From Prorocentrum cordatum (lineage: Eukaryota > Sar > Dinophyceae > Prorocentrales > Prorocentraceae): a stretch of DNA of 64,000 nucleotides. The DNA is taken from the NCBI GenBank assembly GCA_963575745.1, contig CAUYUJ010016304.1, forward strand, positions 47,501-111,500, written 5' to 3'. Under the pieces are notes generated by a model, which saw nothing but the letters and a program-made list of their open reading frames with translations, was not told the origin of the DNA and ran no database searches. The position numbers were made by a program, and so were the translations under genes. Below, one piece after another: positions 20,889 through 31,150 of the stretch (within the stretch, counting starts at the first letter, position 1; every line of letters starts with the position of its first letter).

Positions 20889-21640
20889 TACGTTCGAGGC
20901 TGGTAACACCAGGTGGCAGTGCAATTGCTGCGACCAGCGAGGGGCCACGACACGCCGCGGCCCGCCCGCGCCTTGGCCGCCTCGTCGCCCAGGTCCAGCA
21001 GCGTCACGGAGCTGTTCACGGCCTCTGGCCGGCGCGGGGCGGCTGGCACCGCGGACCCTCTTGCGCAGAAGGCATCCACACACCACCACCCTGCCAGGCC
21101 AGGGCCATCCTGGCCCTGGCATGGTGTATACGCCCTTCTGGCCGAGGCCAGGAGGGTCTGTACACCATCCTGGGGCCCAGGATGGCCCTGGCCTGGCACG
21201 GTGGTGGTGTATGGATGCCTTCGTCGGAGGCCTCTTGCTGCTCCTCGCCGCCGCCGGCCGAGATCTTCGGCGACGTGACTTGCTCAGCCCGCCTCGAGCT
21301 ATCCCTGTCCCTGTGATCGGCGAGCCGAAGGCGATGACAATTCCAGGGGTGTGCCATCAGAAGCTGAGGGATTCCTGAAGATCGGCACCAAGGTAAGGTG
21401 ATGCCCAACATAGGGATAGAGATGTGCTTCAAGCTGGTAGCTGTTGTTTCAGTCCCGGGGGTTCTCTTCGACTTCGGCCTCCCCGGCCCGCGATTTCGGG
21501 GCCTGGGGCCTACTGCCCGGAAGGCGGTAGGGACCTGCTTGGCGCCGCGGATGGAGAACACCTGCCTGCGGATGTCAGGGACGTCGTCCCAGACGCCCTC
21601 CCCCTCCCCGTTCCCCCTCCGGCTCCTCGTTCCTGGGCTC
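20889..21640 (-). CDS. gene B fragment: AT-hook-like protein with element-derived intron(s)
   Basis: Three minus-strand coding blocks. Block 1 (21427-about 21640) reads VWDDVPDIRRQVFSIRGAKQ and then RNRGPGRPKSKR, an AT-hook-like core (GRP flanked by basic residues) suggesting DNA binding. Block 2 (21219-about 21300) reads RAEQVTSPKISAGGGEEQQE. Block 3 (about 20889-21057) reads PEAVNSSVTLLDLGDEAAKA. F6 lies exactly between blocks 2 and 3: AAG|GCATCC...AAGAG|GGTCC, and the join keeps frame (GAA G|GG TCC). F7 elements (20766-20888 and 21299-21422) lie at the outer junctions, but I could not fix those splice sites. Function beyond the AT-hook resemblance is unknown. Confidence 0.55.
21058..21218 (-). 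mobile_element. F6 inverted-repeat element acting as an exact intron of gene B
   Basis: 161 bases from GC donor to AG acceptor. The arms GGCATCCA(T/C)ACACCACCACC pair across the element, with inner arms CCAGGCCAGGGCCATCCTGG and a central GTGTACAGACCCTCCTGGCC. Relatives lie at 48325-48445 and, diverged, at 7040-7165. The element contains both splice sites, so insertion and intron coincide. Confidence 0.7.
21299..21422. mobile_element. F7 inverted-repeat element, copy 2
   Basis: About 120 bases, bounded by CTATCCCTGTCCCTGTGATC on the left and CCCAACATAGGGATAGAGAT on the right, which are inverted copies of each other with mismatches. It lies between gene B blocks 1 and 2. The flanks carry an imperfect 10-base repeat, AGCTTGAAGC / AGCTCGAGGC on the minus strand. 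Confidence 0.65.
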
Positions 21641-22354
21641 TCGGTTCGGCTTCGGGCCGTGCGCGGCCAGCCTGCTGCCAGAATGATCCGTCATTCTCCA
21701 TCCTCCCACCTCTCATGCAGCCCCTGCTCCCCCCTTGCTCCCTCCGATTCCCTCCCTCCTCCTTTTGACCTACTCCTCCTCCTCCTCCTCCACCTCCCCC
21801 TCCTCCTCCCCCTCCTCCTCCTCCTCCTCCTCCTCCTCCTCCTCCTCCTCCTTCTCACTCATCCCTGACGAAAGTTACCCACCCTCCTGCGTGTTCACTC
21901 CTCTGCCTCTTGCAACTCCTCCCCCTCGCTCCTCCATCCTCTTTCCTGTCACCTGCCTCCTCCATCTTTCCTCCTCGTCACCGTCCTCATGATCTTCCCT
22001 CCCTCTTTCTCATCACTCATCCTCCCTCCTCTCTTCTCCTCATCCTCCTTCCCCTCAACCTCTCTTTCCCTCCCTCCCTCCCGCCCCCTCGTCGCCCCCC
22101 TCTCTGTCACCTCCCCACCCCTCCCTCCACCCCTCTCCCTACATCCGCGCAGGAACGCCTCCCTCTCTTCCCTCTACTCCGTCCTCCCCCCGCCCGCCTC
22201 TGCCTTCTGAGGCACGCCCCCCTGCACGTGAGGGGAGGACAGACGTGCATCCCGTCCAGCCCTGGACGGTCGACGACCACGACGTGGGCGCGGCGGCGGT
22301 GCCTCGTCGACGGAGAGGTCGGGAGACCTTGCGGTGTTGGGGCGCCCTCCCCTC
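21641..22354. other. pyrimidine-rich, TCC tracts
   Basis: 21770-21855 is (CTC)n. The rest is CT-rich, with no supported exon. Confidence 0.6.
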
Positions 22355-22860
22355 CTCTCCTCTCCTCCTCCTCCTCCTCCTCCTCCTCCTCCTCCTCCTC
22401 CTCCTCCTCCTCCTCCTCCTCCTCCTCCTCCTCCCCCTCCTCCTCCCTCCTCCTCCTCCTCCTCCTCCTCCTCCTCCTCCTCCTCCTCCTCCTCCTCCTC
22501 CCTCCTCCTCCTCCTCCTCCTCCTCCTCCTCCTCCTCCTCCTCCTCCTCCTCCTCCTCCTCCTCCTCCTCCTCCTCCTCCTCCTCCTCCCTCCTCCTCCT
22601 CCTCCTCCTCCTCCTCCTCCCTCCTCCCTTCCTCCTCCTCCCTTCCTCCTCCCTTCCTCCTCCTCCTCCTCCTCCTCCTCCTCCTCCTCCTCCTCCTCCT
22701 CCTCCTCCTCCTCCTCCTCCTCCTCCTCCTCCTCCTCCCCTCCTCCTCCTCCTCCTCCTCCCCCTCTCCTCCCCCCTCCCCCTCCCCCTCCTCCTCCTCC
22801 TCCTCCTCCTCCTCCTCCTTCCTCCTCCTCCTCCTCCTCCTCCTCCTCCTCCTCCTCCTC
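22355..22860. repeat. TCC microsatellite, about 505 bases
   Basis: The longest pure trinucleotide tract of the window, with CCTCC/TTCC slips that change frame. Confidence 0.95.
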
Positions 22861-23099
22861 ACTGAATGGCAATGCATGGCGAGCGCAATCTCGACTCCTC
22901 CTCCTCCGCCGCCGCCTCCTCCTCCTTCTCGTCTTCACTCGTCGTCAGCATCTTCCTCGTTGTCCTCCTTCCCCGTCGTCGTGACCCTGTTCGGATCGAA
23001 TTCGCATCGCTGGCTCTGCAACGGCACACCGCTGTTGTTACCACACGGGCGACGGACGGGCGTCGCTGGGCCGCGGACGCCTCGCGCGGGGCGCACCTG

Positions 23100-24020
23100 G
23101 CCGCAAAAGTCGCCGGTATGGTCTCCCGTGTGGCCATCCGTATGGTCTTCCGCATGGTCCATGTGTATCGTCTCGTGCCTGGTACCCCGTACTGATCTCC
23201 CAAGTTGTGTACCGTGGTGGTCCCGTGTGGCCTCCCACGGTGGCTGCCACATGTTCAGTCGTGCGGTTTTTCCAGCGCGGCCTCCAAACTGGTCTGCCGC
23301 ATGGTTTCCCGACCGAGTTTCCGCACGGTCTCCCCATGTGGTCTCTCGCACGATCTCCAATGGGGTCCCCCGTATGGCTTCCCGCACGTTGTCTCCCCTC
23401 TCGCATGATCTCCCAAGTGGTCTCCCGCATGGTCTCAAGAATGGTCCCCCATGTGGTCTCTCGCATGGTCTCACGCATGGTCTCCTGCATGGTTTCCCGC
23501 TTGGTCTCCTGCATGGTCTCCCGCAGAATCTCCTTGTGGTCTCCCGCATGGTCTCACGCATGGTCTCACGCATGGTCTCCTGTATGGTTTGCCGACTGGT
23601 CTTCCGATGGGCGATGGTCTCCCGTATGGACTCCTGAATGGTCTCCTGTGTGATCTCCCGCATGGTCTCCCGTGTGGTCTTCCGTCTGGTCTCTTGTACG
23701 GTATCCCAAGCTGTCACACATGCTATTCCGCATGGTCTCCCGAATGGTCGTCCGTATGGTCATACGCATGGTCTGGCGTGTGTTCTCGTAGATGGTATCC
23801 AAAACAATCTCCCGTATGGCCTCCCGCACTGGTCCCGTGCAATCTCCTGCATAGCCTCCCGCGTGGTCTCCCGTATGGTCTACCGCACGGTCTCAAAAAT
23901 GGTCTCCAAAATGGTCTCCAGCATGGCTTCCCGCATAGTCTTCCGTATGAACTCGAGTAGGATATCGCCCATGGGTCTCCCTTATGGTCTCCCGCGTGGG
24001 CTGCCGCATCGTCTCTCGTA
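23100..24020. repeat. 12-bp minisatellite GGTCTCCCGCAT, about 75 copies
   Basis: Degenerate 12-mers across about 0.9 kb. On the minus strand it encodes RETM-type tetrapeptides without stops over long stretches, because 12 is a multiple of three. Confidence 0.9.
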
Positions 24021-24160
24021 GTTGAATGCTCGCAATAATGTCTGTCAAATTCTCTCCATCCTCTATAACACTCTCTTCAAGATCTCGTGTTGATATGAAG
24101 AATCGCTGTAATGTTTCGCCGCCAAGGGTAAAACTTTCAATGCGGGGTCCTGGGATGTCC
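24015..24160 (-). CDS. exon-like block feeding into a 12-bp minisatellite
   Basis: The minus frame reads GRDIPGPRIESFTLGGETLQ, then RFFISTRDLEESVIEDGENL and TDIIASIQLRETMR. Base composition is less GC-rich than its surroundings. The final RETMR matches the unit of the array that follows on the minus strand (24020 down to 23100), so the array may have grown from this exon end. Family unknown. Confidence 0.45.
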
Positions 24161-24369
24161 CGACCCTTCCACCAGGGGCGGCTTTTCATCAAGATTTTGG
24201 TTGGACGGTCCTAGGGCCTGGCGGGAGCCCCCATGCAGACGCCGAATGCAACGAAAGACCTCCGTTTTTCTGATATATGCTAGCCGTTGGATGTCTGGGC
24301 TCCGGGTTGATGCCAGGCAAAGCATCAACCCTCTAGCGGCCGTTTGGGACTATTCGGGCACCCCAAGAA

Positions 24370-24517
24370 AGGTCTGGGCAGGGCGCAACTATTAGGTCTT
24401 TCAAAAGTAGTCAACGAATACTCGAAATCATTTTTCTAGCACGAACGATCGTTACCAGACTATTTTCTACCATTCTTGAATTCTCCTCCTGTAGAGGGAC
24501 ATGCCCGACTTCACGCA
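24370..24517. mobile_element. F5 element, left end lost
   Basis: The right terminus CCTGTAGAGGGACATGCCCGAC and the AT-rich interior match F5. The left terminus is replaced by TATTAGGTCTTTCAAAAGTA. Confidence 0.55.
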
Positions 24518-24644
24518 ACTGCTGGAAAGCTCCCAGCGGGTGAAAAACCTTTAGGGACTGACGAAGACGCCCGGGAACTTCGGGGCTCGCCAGCTCGCCG
24601 ACATCTTCAAACTTCACCTCCACAGAGGAGCAAGAGCCCACGGC

Positions 24645-24790
24645 CCCTGTCGGCGATATATCGGCGATGCATCGGCGACATCGGCGGTGTATCGGCGACG
24701 CCAGCGCGGGCTCCACATCGAGCCGCATCGCCGATCCATCGACGATACGGCGCGATCCTCCGACCCCATCTGCTCGGACCCCATGTAGGA
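24645..24790. mobile_element. F4a foldback element
   Basis: CGGCGATATATCGGCGATGC at the left, then CGATCCTCCGACCCCATCTG and CTCGGACCCCATGTAGGAGG. It abuts F4b at 24796. Confidence 0.6.
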
Positions 24791-24795
24791 GGCCT

Positions 24796-24965
24796 AGATA
24801 CTGGCACAGGGGGAAACATCGACTTGGAATCGGCGATGCATCGCCGATAGATCGGTGATGGGCCCCCGGTAGCAGATCCCCACTTTCCCGGGCGGGGTGG
24901 GGCTATCGGGCCCCTATCTGCGATCAATGGGCGACAGGGGGTCGATGCATCCACCCCTGTGCCTA
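24796..24965. mobile_element. F4b element
   Basis: CTGGCACAGGGGGAAACATC at the left and GGGGGTCGATGCATCCACCC at the right, with GGCGATGCATCGCCGATAGA and GGGCGGGGTGGGGCTATCGG between. Confidence 0.65.
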
Positions 24966-25342
24966 TCACGCCCCGCCCGCCTTTTTGTTACAGTTTGGGG
25001 CCCTTGCCCCGCCCGCCTCTGGTCCCCCGCTGAAGCCCGGCGCGCGCGGGAGGGCGGGGCTGCCGCAGGCGGTCTTCCAGCGCGCTGCGGATCCTGCCCA
25101 TCTGCAGCTCCACCTGCAGCCGAGGGAAGGCAACCGCCCCCCCCTCCCCTGCTGACGGATGGCGGCCCCGTGGCCGCACTCTGCTAGGCCTTCGATGGGG
25201 CAGACAAGGCCGAAACCCATGGGGATGCACGATGGGGGGCGCCCGTGCTCTCCAGGGGCGCGCCCGAATAGCCCCCTCGGAGGTGTATCCCCGCGTGTCC
25301 CTTCTTTTCTGGGCGGCAATTTCGGTTGGGGGGAACTCGAGA
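24966..25342. other. no gene recognised
   Basis: GC-rich unique sequence. The minus frame ADLREIMF...is F2 sequence. Confidence 0.4.
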
Positions 25343-25540
25343 GCAGGAAAAACTGCATACGTAAACATGATTTCTCGGAGGTCCGCTCGAACTTCTTCCA
25401 TCAGTCTTGGGCACCCCTGGCGACGCCTCCGTCGCCGGCCCTGGCGCGCTCCGCGCTCCAGGGAGGGGTGCCCAACGCCGATTTCAAAAATCTGCGCGGT
25501 CCTCCTAGGTTTTACGTGTGTAGCGTTTGGGATTCTTCGA
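25343..25540. mobile_element. F2 foldback element, copy 2
   Basis: Left GCAGGAAAAACTGCATACGT, right ACGTGTGTAGCGTTTGGGAT, with central GGCACCCCTGGCGACGCCTC and its inverse CCAGGGAGGGGTGCCC. Same layout as 10601 and 32241. Confidence 0.6.
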
Positions 25541-25627
25541 AACTCAGGGATTGGGGGAAAGGAATCGCCTGCCACCCCCGCAGGGCCTCCGCTCGCAGCC
25601 GGAGGCGCACACGAGGGGTGCGGGGCC

Positions 25628-26320
25628 TCCACCTCCTCCTCCTCCTCCTCCTCCTCCTCCGTCCTCGTCCTCGTCCTCTCTCCGCCTCTCTCCTCCTCTC
25701 TCACCTCCTCTCCTCCTCTACTCCTCTACTCCTCTCTCCTTCTCTCTCCTCCTCTCCTCCTTCCTCCTCCTCTGTCCTGCTCCTCATCCTCCACCACCTC
25801 CTCCTCCTCCTCCTCCTCGTCCTCCTCCTCCTCTTCCTGCACCTCCTCTATCCTCCTCTGTCCTCCTCTCTCCTCCTCTCTCCTCCTCCTCCTCCTCCTC
25901 CTCCTCCTCCTCCTCCTCCTCCTCCTCCTCTTCTCTCTTCTCTCTCCTCCTCTCTCCTCCAATCTCTCTTCTCTCTCCTCCTCCTCCTCCTCCCTCCTCC
26001 TCCTCCTCCTCCTCCTCCTCCTCCTGCTCCTGCTCCTGCTCCTCCTCCTCCTCCTCCTCCTCCTCCTCCTCTTTCTCCTCCACTTTCTCCTCCTCCCTCC
26101 TCCTCTCTCCTCCACTTCCTCTTCTCTCCTCCTCTCGCCTCCTCTCTCCTCCTCTCTCCTCCTCTCTCCTGCTCTCTCCTCCTCTCCTCTTCTCTCTCCT
26201 CCTCTCTCCTCTCTCCTTCTCCCTCCTCCTCTCCTCCTTCCTGATCCTCTCTCCTCATTTCTCCTCCTCTCTCTTCCTCTGTTTTTCTCCTGCTCCGCCT
26301 CTCCCTCCTTTACTTCTCCT
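25628..26320. repeat. TCC/CTCT pyrimidine tract
   Basis: (TCC)n mixed with TCTCTCCTCC. About 690 bases almost purely pyrimidine on the plus strand. Confidence 0.9.
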
Positions 26321-26754
26321 TATAGATAACTCCTCCCCGTCGCGCACCGAGGCCAGTCGGCCAGGCGTTTCGCCAGAGACTACCTCACCATTTATGATCC
26401 TGCAGTTTGACAATTGCCAACAGTTTCACCGACGGAGGGCGGGTGGTTTTCAAAATGTGGCTCTCGCCTCAGCTCCGCGCACATTCGCTAAAAAAACGCG
26501 GTTGGTTTTCAATGTGTGGCTCTCGCATTCGTTTTACTTACCCGGTGACGTACCCAACCCTTTCTACACATTTGGCGGAACTATCTGGGACCGCTGAATA
26601 CAAACAAACATGTTGAAGAACCCTCAGTGCGCATGAGCTGGACATCCCAGGAGACCCCAAAAATCGCAATTACTCCGACGGTAGGACCCCGAACGAGAAT
26701 ATGTTTAACTTGCCAGGGGATATCCTCCTGCCCCCTCCCTTGTCCCACGTACTC

Positions 26755-27172
26755 CTGCCTCCTCCTTCTCCTCCTGTCTGCTCCTCTTCCTGCCTCAACC
26801 TCCTCCTCCTCCTCCACCTCCTCCTCCTCCTCCTCCTCCTCTTGCCTCCTCCACCACCTCCTCCTCGTCCTTTTCCTCCTCCTTTTCCCTCTCCCTCCTC
26901 CTCCTCGTCCTCCTCCTCCTCCGCCTCCTCCTCCTCCTCCTCCTCCTCCTCTCCTCCTCCTCCTCCTCCTCCCCCTCATCCTTCTCCTCCTCCTCCTCCT
27001 CCCTCCTCCTCCTCCTCCTCCTCCTCTTCCTCCTCCTCCTCCTCATTCCTCCTCCTCCTCCTCTTCATCCTCCTGTTCCCCCTCTGCCTCCTCTTCCTCC
27101 GTCTCCCTCTCGTCCTGCATCCTCCTCCTCCTCCTCCTCCTCCTCCTCCTCCTCCTCCTCCTCCTCCTCGTG
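26755..27172. repeat. TCC microsatellite inside the composite block
   Basis: (CTC)n with TTCCTCCT changes. Confidence 0.9.
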
Positions 27173-27274
27173 CGGAACACGACCTAGAGGAAACACACGG
27201 CGTGCGTCCCAGCCGCTACGCGCCAGAGGACGACCCAGAGGAAGCGTGCGCCGGAGGACGATCCGGAGAAAGCA

Positions 27275-27660
27275 CGTGAGGTGCGGGCCCCACAGGGAGG
27301 GGGCTCCCGCCTGCGAATTCCTCGCAATTCACTCACAGACGAGGCTCCCGTCTTATCCGTCCTCCATATTCAGGCCTTCGGAGCCCAAAAGTGACGACTG
27401 TTACAGGGGGTTGATGACCCGCTTCGGATTCGAACGTAAAGTGCGAGCCCCATAAGGAAGGGGCTCCCGCCTGATACTTCCTCGCAATTCACTCACAGAC
27501 GAAGCTCCCGCCTGATACTTCCTCCATATTCAAGCCGCAGGAGCCCAAAAGTGACGACAGTTACAAGAGGCCGATGACCCGCCTCGGATTCGAACAAGAA
27601 GTGCGGGCCCCATAGAGAGGGGGCTCCCACCTGGGACTTCCTCGCAAGTCACTCACATAC
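27275..27660. repeat. 160-bp tandem repeat, 2.4 copies
   Basis: GTGCGGGCCCCACAGGGAGG at 27279, with copies starting at 27440 and 27600. Each unit has GAGCCCAAAAGTGACGAC. Confidence 0.85.
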
Positions 27661-28850
27661 GAGGATTGCGGGCGGGTCGTGTTCAAAATGTGGCTCTTTC
27701 TTTAGCGCCGCGCAAATTCGTTGAACAAAATGCAAAAGGTTCACGGGTTGAGGGCGGTTGATTTTCAAAATGCGGTTCTCGCCTGAGCGCCGCGTCCATG
27801 CGTTCAAAGAATGGAAAACCTTAACGGATTGCAGGCGGGCCGTTTTCAAAATGTGGCCCTCGCCTCAGCGACGCGCGCACCCACTCGTGCTTACCAATTG
27901 CGAGGAATTTCACTGATGGACGGCGGTCCGTTATCAAAATGTTGCGCTCGTCGTAGCGCCGCGCACATTCGTTCTAAAACATTGTAAGAGCTTCATGGAT
28001 TGAGGGCGGGTCGTTTAAAACATGTGGCTCTCGCCTTAGCGCCGCGTGCATTCGTCGTAATCAATTGCACCAACTTCACGGATTGCAAGCGAGCCGTTTC
28101 AAAATGTGGCCCTCGCCTCAGTGCCGCGCACACCCACTCGTGCTTAACAATTGCGAGGAGATTCACGGATGGACGTCTGTCCGTTTTCAAGATGTTGTTC
28201 TCGCCGTAGCGCCGCGCAAATTCGTTCTGAAACATTGTAAGAGCTTCATGGATTGAGGGTGGGTCGTTTTAAAAATGTGGCTCTCGCCTTAGCGCCGCGT
28301 GCACTCGCTGTAATCATTTGCAACAATTTCACGGATTGAGGGCGGGTCGTTTTCAACATGCGGCTCTCGCGATAGCGCCGCGCACATTCGGTTTCAATGA
28401 TGTTCTCAGAGCGTCACGGCGTCACGGAATGTGGGCGGGCCGTTTTAAAAACGTCGTTCTCGCCTCAGCGCCGCGCGCACTTGTTTGAAACAGTTGCAAG
28501 GATTTCAATGGTTCTCATTGTTAACGTACCAGGAACGGCGTTCTGGAACGATTCATGATTTTCAGGGTGCAACAGTTACTTTGATTCGCGGTGTTGAAGT
28601 CCCAGGAATGGTGTTCTGGCACGATTTAGGGTCACCAAGACGTAACAGTCAGGTGAACTCGTGGCGTTGATATCCAGGGAATGGTGCTTTGGCACGCTTC
28701 AAGATGTTCACACCGTTGCCCCTACGGGCAATTCCCTCAGTGGAAATGACCCCTTGCAGGGGCCTATCGAAAGGGATCTTGAAGGGAGGGTGTATCTCAA
28801 CATCGTTGATGACTCTTGGGTTTGCACTGGTCCTCATCCACCTCATCTTG

Positions 28851-29218
28851 CTCCTCCTCCTCAACCTCCTCCTTATTGACGTTGCCCAGACGTGAAGCGC
28901 AAGCTTGTCGCGTTCTGATGCAGGAAGAAATCCATCTCCTCCTCCTCCGCCTCCTCCTCCTACTACTTTCTCTCTCTCTCTCTCGCTCTCTTCCTCCTCC
29001 TCCTCCTCCTCCTCCTCCTCATGCTCCTGCTCCTGCTCCTTCTCCTCCTCCTCCTCTTCCTTCTCCTCCTATTCCTCCTCCTCCTCCTCCTCCACCTCCT
29101 CCTCATCATTCTCTCTCTTCCTACTCCTCCTCCTCCTCCTCCTCTCTCCTCCTCCTCCTCCTCCTCCTGCTCCTCCTCCTCCTCCTGCTCCTCCTCCTCC
29201 CTCCTGCTCCCTCCTCCT

Positions 29219-29260
<42 letters not shown>

Positions 29261-29575
29261 CCTCCTCCTCCTCCTCCTCCTCCTCCTCCTCCTCTGCTCC
29301 TCCTCTTCCTCCTCCTCCTCCACGTCCTCCTCATCATGCTCTCTCTTCTTCCCCCTCCTCCTCCTCCTCCTCCTCCTCCTCCTCCTCCTCCTCCTCCTCC
29401 TCCTCCTCCTCCTCCTCCTCCTCTTCCTCGTCCTCTTCCTCCTCCTCGTCCTCCTCCTCCTGCTCCTCCTCCTCCTCCTCTCCTCCTCTTCTGCTCTCCT
29501 CCTCTCCTCACCTCCTCCTCCTCCTCTCCCCCTACTCCTTCTTCTCCTCCTCCTCCTCCTCCTCCTACTCCGCCT
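28851..29575. repeat. TCC/CTG pyrimidine-rich tract
   Basis: (CTC)n with GCTCCTGCTCCTGCTCC stretches. Follows the composite block. Confidence 0.9.
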
Positions 29576-29760
29576 CCCCTGGTGGTTTTCTGAGAAAGGC
29601 CTCTTGGAAGCTGGACGCCTTTCCATGAAGGCCCGCTGCCTTCCCAGGGTAGGGAAGACAGAAGAGCCACCCTCATAAGGAACACCCCACACAAGCGAAG
29701 CCCCCTTCACCTAAAGAAGGAGTCGAGCAGAATAGGACTCCTTAGTAAGCGACCCAGACT

Positions 29761-30045
29761 ATGAAACAATCGCCGAATACGGGATCCGGCGTGCTTTCCT
29801 CCTCACCTGGCCCATGGAGACCTCCGCGGACCTCCGTCACAGAGGTGGAGGTCCTCCTGGATCGGTCCGGCAGGGAAAATGATGAAGATGTTGTCGAGGC
29901 TATGCTTCTTCGACGACGTCGTGGCTTTGCCCACCACGTTAGAAGACGCCAAGGGTGGTCCTCGGAGATGGCGGCCCCGAGCCCTTGGGCTTTTCTTCTC
30001 AAGTCTCGTGGCCCGAACCCTTCGAAGATGAGCAGGCATCCGTAG
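29761..30045 (+). CDS. possible exon, unknown (weak)
   Basis: From ATG 29761: SVTEVEVLLDRSGRENDEDV, then VEAMLLRRRRGFAHHVRRRQ and GWSSEMAAPSPWAFLLKSRG. Charged, non-repetitive. No family recognised. It lies between a TCC tract and the 30.06-kb foldback. Confidence 0.3.
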   Translation: MKQSPNTGSGVLSSSPGPWRPPRTSVTEVEVLLDRSGRENDEDVVEAMLLRRRRGFAHHVRRRQGWSSEMAAPSPWAFLLKSRGPNPSKMSRHP

Positions 30046-30059
30046 ACTCGTCTTGGTTA

Positions 30060-31150
30060 AGGAGTAGGCTCTTTGAATATCTGAGAGAGCGTGATCCACC
30101 GCCGCTTTACTGTGGAAAATTGCCAACTTTTTCCTCCGGAACCCGGGGGGCGCCCCCCCCCCCCCCTCCGAAAATCCCCCCCCCCCCCTGCTGGAACCCC
30201 TCCCTCCCGCCCCCTCCCCCGGCAAAACCCCCCCCTCCCCTAACCTCCCCCCCCCCCCCCCCCCCCTCGAAAACCGGGGGGGGTCACTACCGGTTCGAAC
30301 CCCTCCCCCCCCCCCTCCGAAAAGGGGGGGTCACTACCGGTTCGACCCCCCCCCCCCCCCTCGAAAACCGGAGGGGGATCACTACCGGTTCGAACCCCCC
30401 CCACCGTCCGCATCACATCCTCCACTGTTGTTCCCAGCACCACTGTCCTCACCACCACTGTCCCCACTGTGTCCCCACCAGTGCCCCCACCACTGTCGCA
30501 CTGTCCCCACTGTCCCCACCACTGTTCCCACCACGGTTCCACTCTCCCCACTGTCTCCACGGCCCCAACCACTGCCCGACTATCCCCACTGTCCCCACTG
30601 TCCCACTGACTCCGCCGCTGTCCCACTGAGCTGTCCCACTGTTCCCACCACTGTCCCCACTGTCCCCACCACTGTCCCCACTGTACCTCTGTCCCATTGT
30701 CCCACCGCCGTCCTCGCCACCGCCTTCACCACTGTCCCCACCACCATTGTACCCTCCACTGTCCCATTGTTTCCACCTCATTCCCACTGTGCCCACACCA
30801 CTGTCACCACCACCGCCGTCCCCACCACTGTCCACTGTCCCCCCTGTTCCCACCATTGTCCTCACCACTGTCCCCACCACTACCGGCCCTCTACTGTCCC
30901 ACTGTCCCACTGTCCCCACCACTGTCCCGCTGTCCCCTCACCACTGTCCCACCAACACCGTCCCCACCTCTGTCCGCACCCCCACTGGGTTTTCGAGAGG
31001 GGGGGGGGGGGAGGGGTTCGAACCGGTAGTGACCCCCCCCCTTTTCATGATGAGCTGGGGGGGGGGGGGGGAGGGGTTCAAACCGGTAGTGACCCCCCCG
31101 GGTTTTCCGCCAGCAGCGGTAGAACACGCTCTTTCGAATATCTCGACCAT
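30060..31150. mobile_element. 1.1-kb foldback with C-runs and 10-bp minisatellite core
   Basis: Outer arms CTCTTTGAATATCTGAGAGA(30070) and CGCTCTTTCGAATATCTCGA (31129) are inverted and diverged. Inner boxes GGGGGTCACTACCGGTTCGA (three forward, 30285-30395) and TTCGAACCGGTAGTGACCCC (two inverted, 31015-31100) face each other. The core 30420-30985 is (CCACTGTCCC)n. Confidence 0.65.

Larger units (their letters stand above)
26326..28850 (+). repeat. composite satellite block, longest forward copy
   Basis: Boundary GATAACTCCTCCCCGTCGCG (26326), one 90-bp unit (26400-26530), then a split by 26530-27660. The 90-bp units continue at 27665-28500 (about nine, with AAAATGTGGCTCTCGCCTTAG and GCCGCGCACATTCGTT), 75-bp units at 28520-28700, junction GATGACTCTTGGGTTTGCAC (28807). 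Confidence 0.75.

Noticed and set aside
21910-23637. 575-residue plus-strand ORF
   Set aside because: The first part is TCC repeat (Ser/Pro/Leu) and the last part is the 12-bp minisatellite. No independent coding signal.
27520-27600. tRNA-like GGATTCGAAC in the 160-bp repeat
   Set aside because: No cloverleaf stems or anticodon arm can be drawn around it.
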